Assembly: GCF_036884655.1 (NCBI RefSeq)
Contig: NC_088354.1
Span: forward strand, 18,105,001-18,169,000
Origin: Musa acuminata AAA Group
Lineage: Eukaryota; Streptophyta; Magnoliopsida; Zingiberales; Musaceae
Reading direction: 5' to 3'
Length of the DNA stretch: 64,000 nucleotides
Positions 21,661 to 64,000 of this stretch are shown piece after piece (position 1 is the stretch's first letter; every line of letters begins with the position of its first letter). The position numbers and the translations under genes are program-made. The notes below the pieces were generated by a model, which saw only the letters and a program-made list of their open reading frames with translations, searched no databases and was not told the origin of the DNA.

Positions 21661-24201
21661 ATGATGATAACCAATTGATGATGGAGTTTAAACAAACTCT
21701 CAGAGTTTAACCAAACTCCCCCTATCAATATGTCATATTGATAGAACTCTTTGATTCAAAAATCCAAGCAACATGTTATCATAAACTTATGCATAACATC
21801 ATACTTCTCCCCCTTTGTCATCAACAAAAACGAGAAGTACAACTTTCAAGTGTTTAAGATATAATATCAAACATTGCATTTATCATCATGTAATTTATAA
21901 GCTAAAAAATATAACAAATGTTACATTATATTAGAACATGCAACTAGCAGATTTTATATCACTTTACAACATGCATAATCACCAAATCATTATTAATTTT
22001 AAAGATGTGCATGATTACAAATTTTGCAAGTTTGTATTTTTACTTCTTAAGATAGGCAAGCTAGCAATTTTTGGTGATGTTCAAGATAGTAAACTCTTTC
22101 ATCTCTTTTGAGAAGTGCAACTTTTGTTTCCTTTGCAAAGTGCAAGCTAGCAAAATTTTACATTATTTTACAATATGCAAAATAGCAATTTGGCAAGTGT
22201 TACTTTTCTTTAAAGTATGAAGGCTAGCAAGTTTTTGAAAAATAATGCAAGATAACAAGCTAGCAAGATACAATGCTTTCCATGAAGTAAGCTAACAAGT
22301 TTTGCATTATGCAAGCTAGTGAGTTTTTTTTTTGTAAACTTCTTTACACCTTTTGATATATGCAAGATAGTGTGACTTTGTATCTACTTGAAACGTGCAA
22401 GCTAGCATTTTTTACGTTTCTAGCAATTCTTTCTCCATATATCATCATGCAAGCTAGTAATATTTCTCCCCCTTTGTCATTGTCAAGAAGAAGGGAAGAA
22501 TACAAAATTATAATTCTTTTCCCTTTACATCAATTTTTAAACCATGACAAAGGTAAAGTATCATTCTTATTTTTGTGCTTCATTAAAACATGCACAATTT
22601 CAAAACCTTATATTTTATTTTTCATGCATGATACCAAAAATAAATCATCACTATGGGCATATCATATATGATACTCAAGCATTTATCATTTTAGCAACAA
22701 ATCATAGTATTGCATGCATCATTCCGAGTTATAAATATTTCACATCATGATGGTATCAATTTGTCAAATTACATCCTACTATGCATGATCATAACTTCTT
22801 CCCCTTTTATTATTATAAACAAGAAAGAAGAAGGGAAGAACATAATGGTGTAAAATATTTTAATCATTATAAGGCATACAAGTCATAAATACAAAGAAAT
22901 TATGTCATGAAAGATAAGACCATTTGAATACCAAAAGACATGATTCATATAGTAAATCTCTTCTTTAAATAAAATACTAAGAAAAAAATCATAAGAGTAC
23001 AAAGAAGAGATCTTGATTCAAAAAATCTCAAGTAATTCCTAGAAACCAAGATCATGATTTTGATAAAACTCATTCAAATTCAAATCATCAAAATCATCAA
23101 AATCTCAACATTTCTTTCAAGAGATTTAAAATGGCATAAATAATTTTATTGGTCTCTTAGTGAAAAATCGATAAGATAGAGAAATTTTTTTTTTTTTTAA
23201 GAAATTCCTCCTTTTGTTTCAACTTATTGATTGATTTCATGCATGCATGTTCTTTTCTTTCAAATCCATGCATTATTCATTAACACCAAAAAAGAACTTT
23301 CAAAAGATCGCAAAAATTATCATGCATAAGTTCGAAATATAAACTCGTTAAGCATGTTTTCAAATCATCATTACATTTTCATTAAGACAATAAGCATGGT
23401 TTCGTTGAACATAATGTTGAATGATTCTTAAAGATATCTAAATTTATTTAGTTTTAATTTGTGTAATTGATTTTATATTAGTATGCCCAAATATTTGTTC
23501 TTATGTCAAAACCATGTATCATGTTTAGGATCGAAAAGTAAATTTCGTCATAAAAACCATCAAGATCAAAAAAGTATAACACATTAAACATAAGGCTTCT
23601 TTAAATAAGAGATTTGATTCATCATTTTAATTCCAATGATAATATATTTTCCTTTTTATGTGTTTCATTTTAAGTGATTGATTTCATATAAGCATGATTT
23701 TTCTTTTATGTCATATCAAAAAATGCATCGTTTTTAAAATCAAAAAAGCAACTTTTATTACAGTACAAACCGATAAGCCATAAATCACAAAAATCATCAT
23801 GCATAATTAAATATAAAATCATCAAGCATGATACTTATATTATTTCATTATTAAACCATTAAGCATGATTTCATTAAAAATAAAGTATTTTTTAATCATA
23901 TTTAGATATCATCAATTTAGATACACATTATTTTTTTTTTTAACATACATAGGATTAATCATTAGATTTACATTTTATTATATTTTTATAAAATATGTAA
24001 TTGTCATTATCATTTTCAAAATTACTAGAAAGATAAGCATGATCCTAAAACTTTCAACATTAAACATGCAATTTTAAAAAAAAAATTATATAATTTTTTA
24101 AACTAAATTAAAAATAACTCATGAAGAACATCAAGTAATTTCAAAGTAAACTAAGGGGATGTTGATTACCTTATTATAGAAAGCTATTAAGGCGTTGTTT
24201 G
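21661..24201 (-). other. Non-coding internal region of the gag-only element
   Basis: AT-rich DNA with no frame of any known family. From about 22040 to 22460 the motif 'tgcaagctagcaa' recurs in seven or eight variants. A 'ctccccctttgtcat'-like block recurs near 21807, 22464 and 22798. From about 23330 to 24070 'aagcatgattt' and 'cattaaa' recur irregularly. This looks like an expanded repeat region in place of pol. Confidence 0.6.
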
Positions 24202-25073
24202 CTACGTCGCCTTTGTTGATTTTCTTCTCATCTTCGAAGGAGCTCGATTCATCCCAAAGTGCTTCCCTCTTCTTGCGTTCATAGCAAGTGGTTGCGTTTT
24301 TTTGTTTTTAAATTTTTGTTTCATAAACTTTTTAAATTTCATAGTGAGGAGTTCAAGTTCACCATCACTTGAGCTTTTGCTCGAGTGGTTTTCAATTGTT
24401 CTAAGTCTGAAATCCTTCTTGTTCTTTGGAAGATTATCCTCAAGTTCATTTTGTGCCACATTGGTCATTTCGTAGGTCATTAAAGATCCAATTAGTTCTT
24501 CAAGTGGAAGCTTGTTTAAATTCTTGGCCTCTTGAATGGCCGTTACTTTCGGATCCCAACTCTTTGGAAAGGATCTTAATATCTTGTTAACAAGTTCAAA
24601 ATTTAAAAAATATTTGCCAAGAGCTTTTAAACTATTGACGACTTCCGTAAAGCGGGTGAATATGTCAACAATAGTTTCACTCGACTTCATTCAAAACAAC
24701 TTGAAATTATACATCAAAAGATTAATCTTGGAAACTTTTAATCTGCTAGTGCCTTCGTGTGTGGTTTCAAGAATATGCCAAATATCGAAAGTCATTTCGC
24801 AAGTAGAAACCCGATTGAATTCATTTTTATCTAAGGCGTAAAATAAGACATTCATAGCCTTTGCATTTAAAGAGAAAGTATTCTTCTCTAACTCATTCCA
24901 ATTGTTCATTGGAAGAGAAGACTTTTGAAAACCAAATTCGACTATATGCCATAAATTTAAATCCAAAGAAAGCAAGAAAACTCTCATTCGAGTTTTCCAA
25001 TATGTGTAGTCCATCCCATGAACATTGGAGGATGAATGAGAGAGTGACCCTCTTGAAAGTCAAAAAGAGTCAT
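24202..25073 (-). pseudogene. Copia-type gag (UBN2 family), broken
   Basis: The probable start is the ATG at 25073-25071, which begins MTLFDF and runs to PPMF. About one base is missing near 25018, after which the frame continues with YTYWKTRM. The UBN2 pattern follows: WHILETTHEG, LLMYNFKLF, FTRFTEVVNSLKALGK and LRSFPKSWDPKVTAI. One in-frame stop sits at 24691-24693. After a Lys-rich stretch the expected CCHC zinc knuckle is cut down to a fragment, and the frame ends at 24202. The protein would package RNA into particles. As it stands it cannot be made whole. Confidence 0.75.
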
Positions 25074-25110
25074 TTCTCTTGGGTGTTAAACCAAATGAGA
25101 AACGAACGTG

Positions 25111-25122
25111 GCTCTGATACCA
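25111..25122 (-). other. Primer-binding site (initiator-Met tRNA)
   Basis: The plus strand reads GCTCTGATACCA, so the minus strand reads TGGTATCAGAGC, the standard plant LTR element primer site. It lies two bases inside the right LTR. Confidence 0.9.
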
Positions 25123-25124
25123 AC

Positions 25125-26604
25125 TGTGAGGAACGAGTCGGCACTAAGAGGGGGGGTTGAATTAGTGTAGCGAATAAAAATGTCGGTTTTGGAAAATTAT
25201 TTAGTATGTCGAAAACCAATCTCGAAAAGTATTTAACTTTAAAGTATTTGCAAGAATGTAATGAGCAAATAAAGTAAGTAAATTGGTTCGGTCGTCATAA
25301 CCTACATCCACTCCACCGATTCCTCTTCCGTCGAGGCCATCGGCATCCACTAACGATCTTCCTTTGATAGGCAAAGATCAACCTCCTTCTTACAACTCTA
25401 TTCTCCTTTTGCACGCTCAGGAGAGAACCTTTACACCCCCTTTTTAAAAAGCTTCCCTCACACTCTCCCTTAGAATGGTCTCTAAATTTTAGGAGGAGGG
25501 ATTCTATACTTTACAAGGGTTTTCAACTTTAGAAACATAGAGTTTTTATTCACTTTTCTTGCTTCTCCATGCAAAAATAGTTAGGGTATTTATAGACCCC
25601 AAATGGCTTCAAAAATGGAGCCAAAATTTAAATCCCCCAAAATATCAGGGTACGGGCGGTACCACCGCCTACAGTCTGATAATGGGCGATACCACCGCCC
25701 AATCTGACGGTACCAGTGCCTAGAAGATTGTGTCTAGGTGGTACCACCACCTGACATAGTCTCGGAGACTATGCCACGATGATTTCACCTGTTTGGTCAC
25801 TGTTTGGGCCTTTCTCTTGTCCCAACACAGCCCAAACTTGGGCTCAACTATCCCTTAATTGGGTTGGCCCAATTCTAATCTCAATTATGTATTAACTATA
25901 AATTTTAAGATATTTACTAAGCTAAACAAAGTCCGTAAGTCTAGGTTTCTTTCGGTGAACTTTCGACGATCTTCCAGTGAACTTCCGATGATCTCTCGGC
26001 AATATTCCGGCAGACTCCCGGCAAGCTCCTAGACTTCACGACGATCTTCTTGGCGAGTTTCGATGAGCTTCTTTGGCAAGCTCTAGGACTTCTCTGTCAA
26101 TTCCGACATAACTTCCGATGAACTCTCGAACTCCTTACAAAATTACGTTCTTGACTCTAAGACTTTATTTTGCTTTATGATTTGCTATCATAGTTAATTC
26201 TGCACATAAAACCCAACTCCGATCTAGACAATTATTACAAAGCTTGAATCATGTTGTCCGGCATGTCATTGGTTCATCGACGCTTCGTCTGATTCTTCGG
26301 CACATCGTCCTCTCTTGCGGCCTATTGCCCAATCGACCAGTTGACCTCCGCAACTCCAATATCCTTAGCGTCATATCTGCTCTTCTTTGCCTAATGCCCG
26401 AATTTATGACGTGAAGCCTTTTGCCGATACGTCGATCGATCCTCCGGTCCGACATCCAATCTTATGACATATTTGCTCCGGCCCAACATGATTCTTCCTA
26501 CTTCAAGTGTCTCTCCTTGATCGATGCTTCCTGTGTCGTTCAAAACGTATATCAAATCATAAACATTATCACTTGATTTCATCATCAAAATCCGAGATTC
26601 AACA
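25125..26604 (-). repeat. Right (5') LTR of the gag-only element
   Basis: It runs from TGTGAGGAACGAGTCGG to CCGAGATTCAACA, 1480 bp, the fuller of the two copies. It contains the dyad cluster at 25651-25758 and is followed by the GAACA target-site duplication. Confidence 0.82.
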
Positions 26605-29600
26605 GAACATAGAACATCAATTTGTCCGACAAATGAGGCAAGATCGAATTCTAGCACTAGTGTGATATAGGATGGCTCTCTTGGAGGTGCAACCGCTAGT
26701 GCCATGGTTGGGAAACCCTTCCTTGCCAACAAGAACACCCAAATGGAGGATGCGTTTTTTGGACCTTGGATACATGTCCAGAAGAGAGCTCCTATCCGTC
26801 GATGTAGGACTAAGCCATTGATAGAGCCGAGGAAATCGATGGCTTATGGTAATGGGCATGTCCCATGAGATTTAGTTGGGGTTTCTGAGGAAGCTACTGA
26901 GGTGCACAGGTTTAAAGGGTGATGGGTTCCAAGGCAGGGGCGTTCGGCTCAAAGTCTCCTACTCTTGACTCGGTACAAGTGTTTGGAGGTTAGCTTCTTG
27001 TCCATAGAACCCCATCACAACTGTGCCCTCTCATACAATCGTGCTTGGTCATCCATATGGCACATCATATAATTTCTTATATCCTACTAATGGCTCTTCC
27101 TCGTTGAGGGCAATATAATCATTTCGATAATTGGCCCTTCCACTTTTTATGATGCTGCTTCGTGGGGAGGGTAAGTGGATCCCTTTCGTTTGTCCATTTA
27201 TCCTCTTTGGACAATCCTGACCCTAATCCTCTTGCTTCCTCTTTTTCTCAACTAGTCTCCATGCGGAAGGGAGTCTTTACAACCCTAGATCAGGAAGGGG
27301 GAAGAGCTGCTGCCATTGAGATCAAGAGGGTTCATGACCTAAATTTGGAGATTGCCAACTCCACTCTCTTGAAGGACTTTCCCTTGTCCTGTTTGACTTT
27401 GAAGATGAACTTTAAGGCTATTGCCTCTAAGTCAAGTTTAAGATGAGCCACATTAAGAAGCAACATACTTTGACATGGGAAGCATTTCCGGCCTTGGTCC
27501 CTTTAGGGAACTCAAAGGGAAGCTCATCATCCTTTAATATATGTTCCTCATGAAGATCTTTAACTGGAACTGTAGAGGCCGTTGTAAGAGATTGATTAGG
27601 GATTTTATTCTTCATCACTACATCACTTTGATTTGCTATTTCGTAGAAAACCCACCAATCGATGCCACAAGCGAAGAGGATTGTAAGGATCATAGGCGAT
27701 GTTTAGGAATGTTAGGTTATGGAGTCCTTTGACACTTCAAGTGACATTCTAATTGCGTGATGGTTTAGTATGTTCCTTGTTCAAATAATATCTAACAACT
27801 CTCAAGCTATTCATGTCGTGGATCATTTTTGCTCATCTCAACTTCCTCTGAGTGGATTAGGATTTTTCTAGTTTTTATTCCCAAATGTTAGAACCCTTCC
27901 TACATCAAGGACTTCCACTCGATCTCCTTGTGCAACGTGAACTATACAATATTGTCTAAAGCTTTAGTCAATCATCTTAAATCTCTATTGAATAATCTCA
28001 TCTCTAAGGAGTAATCTGTCTTCATTGCCAACTACAGCATACATGATAACATACTTATGGCTCAGGAAATAGTGTACTCCATGCATTACTCTAGGAGCAA
28101 GAATCCATTCATCTTAGTTAAAATTGTCTTGGAGAAAACCTATGATAAGATTTCTTGGAATGTTGTTATTAATATGCTAGATTCTCTAAATGCCTCATTG
28201 GCTGGATTTACTCATGTGTCTCCTCCCCTACCTTTGAATGCTTACTCAATGGGAAGCCTTCCCATTCATCATAGTTAAAATTGGCTTGGAGAAAGCTTAT
28301 GATAAGATTTCTTGGAATATTGTTGTTAATATGCTAGATTCTCTAAATGCCTCATTGGCTAGATTTACTCATGTGTCTCCTCTCCTACCTTTGAATGCTT
28401 ACTCAATGGGAAGCCTTCCCATTCATCTTAGTTAAAATTGGCTTGGAGAAAGCTTATGATAAAATTTCTTGGAATGTTGTTATTAATAGGCTAGATTCTC
28501 TAAATGCCTCATTGGCTGGATTTACTCATGCATCTCCTCCCCTACCTTTGAATGCTTACTCAATAGGAAGCCTTCCCATTGGTTTAAGAGCGGTAGAGGT
28601 ATCAAACAAAGGGACCAAATATCACCCTACTTGTTTGTCATTGTTTCTTAGCTATTATCCTTTCTCTTGAACTAGGCTTGTGATAGGAACCTGCTCACCC
28701 TATTTTGCTTCAAACGTACTTATAAATCGTGTCATCTTCTTTATACTGATAATATCCTTTTGTGCTTTCGTGCTAATAAGAAATCTTGTGACACTATCAT
28801 CCAAATTCTTAGGTTTTATGAATCCTTAATTAATCTGAAGTTTAATAACCTCAAGTTTTCTATTTACTTTTCACGTAACACTCCTAATGATATTCGAAAG
28901 GAATTCTACAACCAATTTAAAGCAGAAACAGTTGTGCTTATAAATTGTAATGCTTAATGCTTTTCCTTGATTTTCTTTGAGTATATCCTGAATGCTTAAC
29001 TCCAATCGTTTTAACTAATATATCAAAAAGTTTTTGTGACAAAAGAAGGATGGATCACTCTTCCTAAATAACATGGTGGCCTTGCAATTAGTTAGGGATA
29101 TATCCATCACACCAAATTCACCCTCCAAACTAAACATATTGCTCAATATCTTAATAAGGAGGACTTAATCTAGGTTGATATGATGTTTGCCAAATATGAT
29201 TAGATATCTCCTTGGAATGATAAGATTTGCACCAACATTAGTTGTTGGACTTAGAAACTACTGCATGCATCAATTTGAAATGTGACATTTTTAAATTTAT
29301 TAATAATGATTCTTCCACGGATTTTATGCACGAGTTCTAGATTTTGGATATCCCTCTTTCACGTAAGCCCGCTTACCTTGATCCTACATTTGACTTTTCA
29401 GATTTACATGTTGGGTCTTTGATTTCTGATCGCTATTAGAATCTGGAGCTTTTGATTGATCGTTTAATTTGACCCTCGGTGGTGGATGAAATCTCATGGA
29501 TCAATTTTCCTCTTGATCCTGAGGCAAGATGATGGCTAGTTATGGAGATTCGATAGTCATGCTAAGGCTATTGCTTAATATACCATTAAAGATTTGTAAC

Positions 29601-29627
29601 GAGTCTATGGATTACTGGGATGGGTGG
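26605..29627 (+). pseudogene. LINE ORF1 end, endonuclease start and reverse transcriptase, broken
   Basis: ORF1 traces continue to about 27450 (FGPWIHVQKRAP-like near 26759). A start at 27550 begins MKIFNWNCRG, the typical first residues of a LINE endonuclease, but only about 40 residues survive. RT follows about 200 bp later with LVFIPK, FHSISLCNVNY, IANYSIHDN and ILVKIVLEKTYDKISWN. Later pieces include CFRANKKSCDT, FSIYFSRN and KEGWITLPK. Stops and frame changes occur throughout, and a 157-bp block is triplicated inside RT. Confidence 0.75.
28107..28577 (+). repeat. 157-bp tandem triplication inside LINE RT
   Basis: Three near-identical units at 28107-28263, 28264-28420 and 28421-28577 begin 'attcatcttagttaaaattg' and end 'gggaagccttccc'. 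A partial fourth start (att) follows. Units differ at only a few bases. The length is not a multiple of three, so each extra unit shifts the frame. Confidence 0.93.
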
Positions 29628-30252
29628 TGTTGGTAAACAAATGTGTTGTGGCTGATGAGTCAACACGGCTTGGTCCATGGGTCGATGTCGGGAGTCTTCT
29701 GTCGGCTGAGCTGGATGCCGAGGTAGGTCGGGCCCTCTCGACAGGGTGTTGATCGGCGTTCCTCAGTCCGGGCGCCGTTTGTGTTGAGCAGCGTCTTCTC
29801 CATCTCTAGGCTGGTATGTAGCTCGTCTTCGTACACTGGATGGTAATTCCCAGGTTGAGATGCTTGCGGCTCGATGGTGGCTGCTTTCCTACAAAAATGA
29901 CCTTCATCGGGTGATTCCCGACTTTGGCCCCTCCGACGAGCAAGTCAGTAGTTGTTTTTTTCTTCTTTTTCCTCTCTCTCTGGTCGGATGTCGGCCGAAG
30001 GCTTTTATACTACTGTATGAGGGTCGATCGTACGCGGGTTTGGCATGGTGGTCAATCCTCGAGGGATGAGACGACCCTTTTGTGCAGCCGTCGTCCCAGG
30101 ACGCGCGGAACTGTTCGAGCTTTCGAGACGAGACATACCAAACAACACCTTGGTACGGGTTCTGACTTGACGCGTGGTGGTGCTCCCCTTGCTGACTCGA
30201 TTGTAGCGCGGCATGATTGTGATGTGTTTAGGACTCAAAATATACCTTATCA
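29628..30252 (+). repeat. Solo LTR inserted in the LINE
   Basis: A 625-bp GC-richer block runs from TGTTGGTAAACAAATG to TATACCTTATCA and is flanked by GGTGG at 29623-29627 and 30253-30257. No internal element sequence is present, so it is read as a solo LTR left by recombination. Its strand is not certain. Short open frames in it match nothing recognisable. Confidence 0.7.
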
Positions 30253-30257
30253 GGTGG

Positions 30258-30936
30258 CCATCTTTAGTTTTATCTCGGATTGAGATTTTTTTTTTTTTCG
30301 CTGAAAACTCCCCCACGTAACCTCCCGACATCTGTTAGGCTTGCTGCTATTAGAATGACCATCAACCCCGTATGTCCCATTTGTAATAACTATCCGAACA
30401 CCGTGAAGCATCAATTTTTTGAATGTAGTCATGCATTAAAGATGTAAGAATTAGTTAAGTCAGAAGTTGGGACTGCCTCCTTCCCAATTTTGAATGTTGG
30501 AGTGATGGGAGGTAGTTCCTAGTGACAAACAACCTGGCATAGTGGTTGGCGGCTAGGCGTAGACGCTTCTTTGCTCTGAATGAAAGGGGGTTTTCTGCAA
30601 CAAAGTGATACAGTTTTGGGCCACTCTTTGTTGCTCTATTCTATTCTATTCTATTCTATGATGATGTGTAACCAGCAAGAGGAAAATGATAGGATAGAGC
30701 GGATCCTTCATTGTCGGATGGACTCGATCTACTATGGGTTTCTTTAAACTTTACTGTGATGGCTCTTGGGATCGAAATCAGATAGTGGGGTTGCAGTTTC
30801 ATCTCAAGTGACCTCGATGCTGCTTGTACCTTTTTTTTTATGATTCGACAATTTTGTATGACGATGGTCTTTTTGTATACCATTAAATCATAATAGATTC
30901 CTCTTTTCTTAGCAAAAAAGAAAAACAAAAGGATCA
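30258..30936 (+). pseudogene. LINE C-terminal zinc-binding segment and tail
   Basis: The frame around 30320-30445 reads RLAAIRMTINPVCPIC, then NYPNTVKHQFFECSHALK, the zf-RVT cysteine/histidine pattern at the end of plant LINE ORF2. Decayed coding sequence follows, then a 3' end with CTATT repeats (30635-30659) and an A-rich tail. Confidence 0.7.
30635..30659. repeat. CTATT pentanucleotide microsatellite
   Basis: About five perfect CTATT units lie in the 3' part of the LINE. Confidence 0.9.
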
Positions 30937-31224
30937 AACAATGGGCTTAACAGTCTTAAAGCACGGTAATGGTTTGAATGATACCAAGATTCTCATATTC
31001 TTTGTTTCTTCCGTTTGGTGTTTCACTCACAACGTTACAAATTGCCTCATTTCTCTGGATTACATAGGTAACGTCCAAAAAATTATAGAGCATAATTCTC
31101 CCCAAAATCCTGAGGCTGGAGCATCACGAAGATACTACGGAAACTGCCAGTCCTAAATAATCATACACGATCACATATATCATTGCTATTCGCTGTGGGA
31201 GCATTCTGTAGCATGCAAATACAA
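30937..31224 (-). other. 3' flank of the ubiquitin protease gene
   Basis: Sequence between the LINE tail and the protease stop codon, presumably 3' UTR and downstream DNA of the minus-strand gene. No clear poly(A) signal or other feature was fixed. Confidence 0.5.
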
Positions 31225-62435
<31,211 letters not shown>

Positions 62436-64000
62436 CTGGAAAAGAAGTAAAGTAATTGATTTAATAACTCCAGGAAGACTTCATGGTTTAAGCATTTTCC
62501 ATACTCATAAATTCAGAGATATTATAAACAAAATAAAATGCCAAGTCTAACATTAGTGACACAATAATCCCAAGTTACTTGTTGCGGAAATTCTAAAGAA
62601 CATAAAATGTATTAGCTTATATATAGACATGAAAAGGAACATATCATTTTCTTACTTATTAGTAGTTAGTGCATCAAAGAAATTTCTTTAGAAGTTGGTT
62701 CTATTGTCTTTGCATGGTTGTCTTGCTTTTGCAATATAAACTATTGTTAAACTATTTTCAGTTCTTCAAAAAAATTGAAAAAAAAAACTCTTAGAAATTA
62801 CATGACATAGAAAATAGGCATCAGATGATGGTATTAAGAACAAATCACTTTTCAACAGAAACAGTAAAGAAGAAGGCTTGAAGTTTCAAAAGAATTCATT
62901 TAAATCATAAGACTTAAAAGTCTATACAATTATGCTAAAGCTTTGATCACAACAAACCAAAAAAAAGAATAACAAAACAAGGGAATTGCAATTTTGCAAT
63001 TCGTATTATAGCAACAAGTACCATAAAAAAAAATACAAAAATTTTGTCAATCTTCTGAAACCTGATCATTTCTGATGCTAACCACATGATATGGAAAAAA
63101 AGTTTTTGCAAAAATTAAGACCATGTCACTAAAACCATTTTTCCCCCCACAATTTACCTTAAGGAAAAAATTGCAATTTGTTCTGAGACTTCTAATAAAG
63201 CTTTGATCACAACTATGTTAAAGCTTTGATCACAACAAACCAAAAAAAGAATAACAAAACAAGGGAATGGCAATTTTGCAATTCATATTATTGCAACAAG
63301 TACCATAAAGAAAAATACAAAGAATTTTGTCAATCTTCTGAAACCTTATCATTTATGATGCTAACCACATGATATGGAAAACAAGTTGTTGCAAAATTAA
63401 GACATGTCACTAAAACCATTTTTCCCCCACAACTTACCTAAGGAAAAAATTGCAATTTGTTCTGAGTCTTCTTTGCAGAATTGACACATTCAAGTGAGAT
63501 TTTCATTATGGTGATCAAAAGGACATTTAGTTGATTATCAATCCAACCCTCAAGGAGAAATAACCAGCCAAACACCTAGTTTAAGGCTGACATGTCACTG
63601 TTTCTTCCTCATGGAGGACCTTTCTATGGCTAAGAAACATAGCAACTTGATCAATAATTCAAAAAATCAACTTATGTTTTTCACAGTTTCAGATACAAGT
63701 AAAGACTAAATAAGTAACAAGAAAAAAGGACTTAAAAGTTATTCCACTAGGACAGCTCGTGAAACTAAAATGAAACAATGTAAAAATAACAATATAATAC
63801 AACAAGTCCTGGTACAGACCTAAACATCATCAACTGAATGGTCTTTGTGATCTTAGTTACCTTCACTGGTAATACAAAACAACTAAAAGGACATCCCATA
63901 ACCAAGCAGACCAGATGGGCATCAGTGATCTTATTCTTCACAAACCATTTATTTTTCTTTTTCTATTCATTTATCTAACAAGGGAACCTTATTCTAATAT
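62436..64000 (-). other. 5'-most visible protease intron
   Basis: AT-rich DNA with no exon recognised. The next upstream exon should carry the end of the DUSP domain and is not found before the window edge, so this intron is at least 1.56 kb. Confidence 0.6.
62940..63466. repeat. Direct duplication of about 246 bp in the intron
   Basis: Segments 62940-63187 and 63223-63466 both run from 'gctttgatcacaacaaacc' to 'attgcaatttgttctgag' with few differences. The spacer itself contains another 'aaagctttgatcacaac'. Confidence 0.93.

Larger units (their letters stand above)
20499..26604 (-). mobile_element. Gag-only LTR element (TR-GAG-like), 6.1 kb
   Basis: LTRs at 20499-21645 and 25125-26604 flank 3.5 kb. 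The 5-bp GAACA at 20494-20498 and 26605-26609 is a perfect target-site duplication. A primer-binding site for initiator-Met tRNA (25111-25122) and a reversed polypurine tract (21646-21660) put the element on the minus strand. The only coding trace is a copia-type gag (UBN2/Retrotran_gag_2 family). No protease, RT, RNase H or integrase is present. The remaining 2.5 kb (about 21660-24180) is AT-rich and repetitive. It fits the non-autonomous TR-GAG class, which would depend on proteins made elsewhere. Confidence 0.8.
20090..30936 (+). mobile_element. LINE (non-LTR) retrotransposon, split by two later insertions
   Basis: Three pieces belong together: about 20090-20498, 26605-29627 and 30258-30936. 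They carry, in order, ORF1 protein remnants, the first residues of the endonuclease, reverse transcriptase, a zinc-binding C-terminal segment and an A-rich tail (about 30911-30936). The gaps are the TR-GAG-like element and a solo LTR, each with a perfect target-site duplication. The exact 5' end and the LINE's own duplication were not found. All reading frames are broken. Confidence 0.75.

Noticed and set aside
28107..28577. Regular direct repeats as a CRISPR-like array
   Set aside because: Contiguous 157-bp units without spacers, inside a LINE RT in plant DNA.

Overview
The window is nuclear DNA of a flowering plant. It shows long GT-AG introns, chromovirus-type Ty3 LTR retrotransposons primed by initiator-Met tRNA, a plant LINE and a hAT relic. 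The repeat types resemble those of monocots and a banana relative (Musaceae) is plausible, but the genus is an inference. Only two host genes are recognisable. They converge tail to tail, and both products act in ubiquitin biology.

Left side (1-16967): a decayed Ty3 3' end with its LTR (1 to about 1910) is followed by the promoter and a 12-exon plus-strand gene (2860-16967). This gene encodes a 412-residue protein with two C2H2 zinc fingers, a UBA domain, a charged coiled coil and a PUB/PUG domain. Its 4.5-kb intron 2 holds a truncated antisense Ty3 fragment next to a GC-rich tandem repeat. Intron 5 holds a MITE-like element.

Middle (16968-31224): about 14 kb of intergenic DNA made mostly of nested elements. 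They are a miniature LTR-LTR element (18418-19805) and a LINE (about 20090-30936). The LINE is split by a gag-only, TR-GAG-like LTR element (20499-26604, TSD GAACA) and by a solo LTR (29628-30252, TSD GGTGG).

Right side (31225-64000): a minus-strand ubiquitin-specific protease gene of the plant UBP5/UBP8-11 type. Eleven exons, including the catalytic Cys and His boxes, are visible. The N-terminal DUSP end is expected beyond the right edge. One intron is 20.0 kb long because it contains four layers of LTR elements (37930-55015). An old plus-strand chromovirus has its 5' LTR split by a minus-strand relative, and its gag split by a solo LTR. That solo LTR is in turn split by a nearly intact Reina-like element (43863-49728, TSD GTATG). 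Another intron carries an antisense hAT transposase remnant.

No tRNA or rRNA gene, CRISPR array or prokaryotic feature was seen. The most unusual points are the four-level nesting inside a host intron, the Reina-like polyprotein broken only by five transition-type stops, a conserved TTCG-loop hairpin in every LTR of one family, and the gag-only element. Exon boundaries were read by eye from frame continuity and splice dinucleotides and have not been checked against transcripts.
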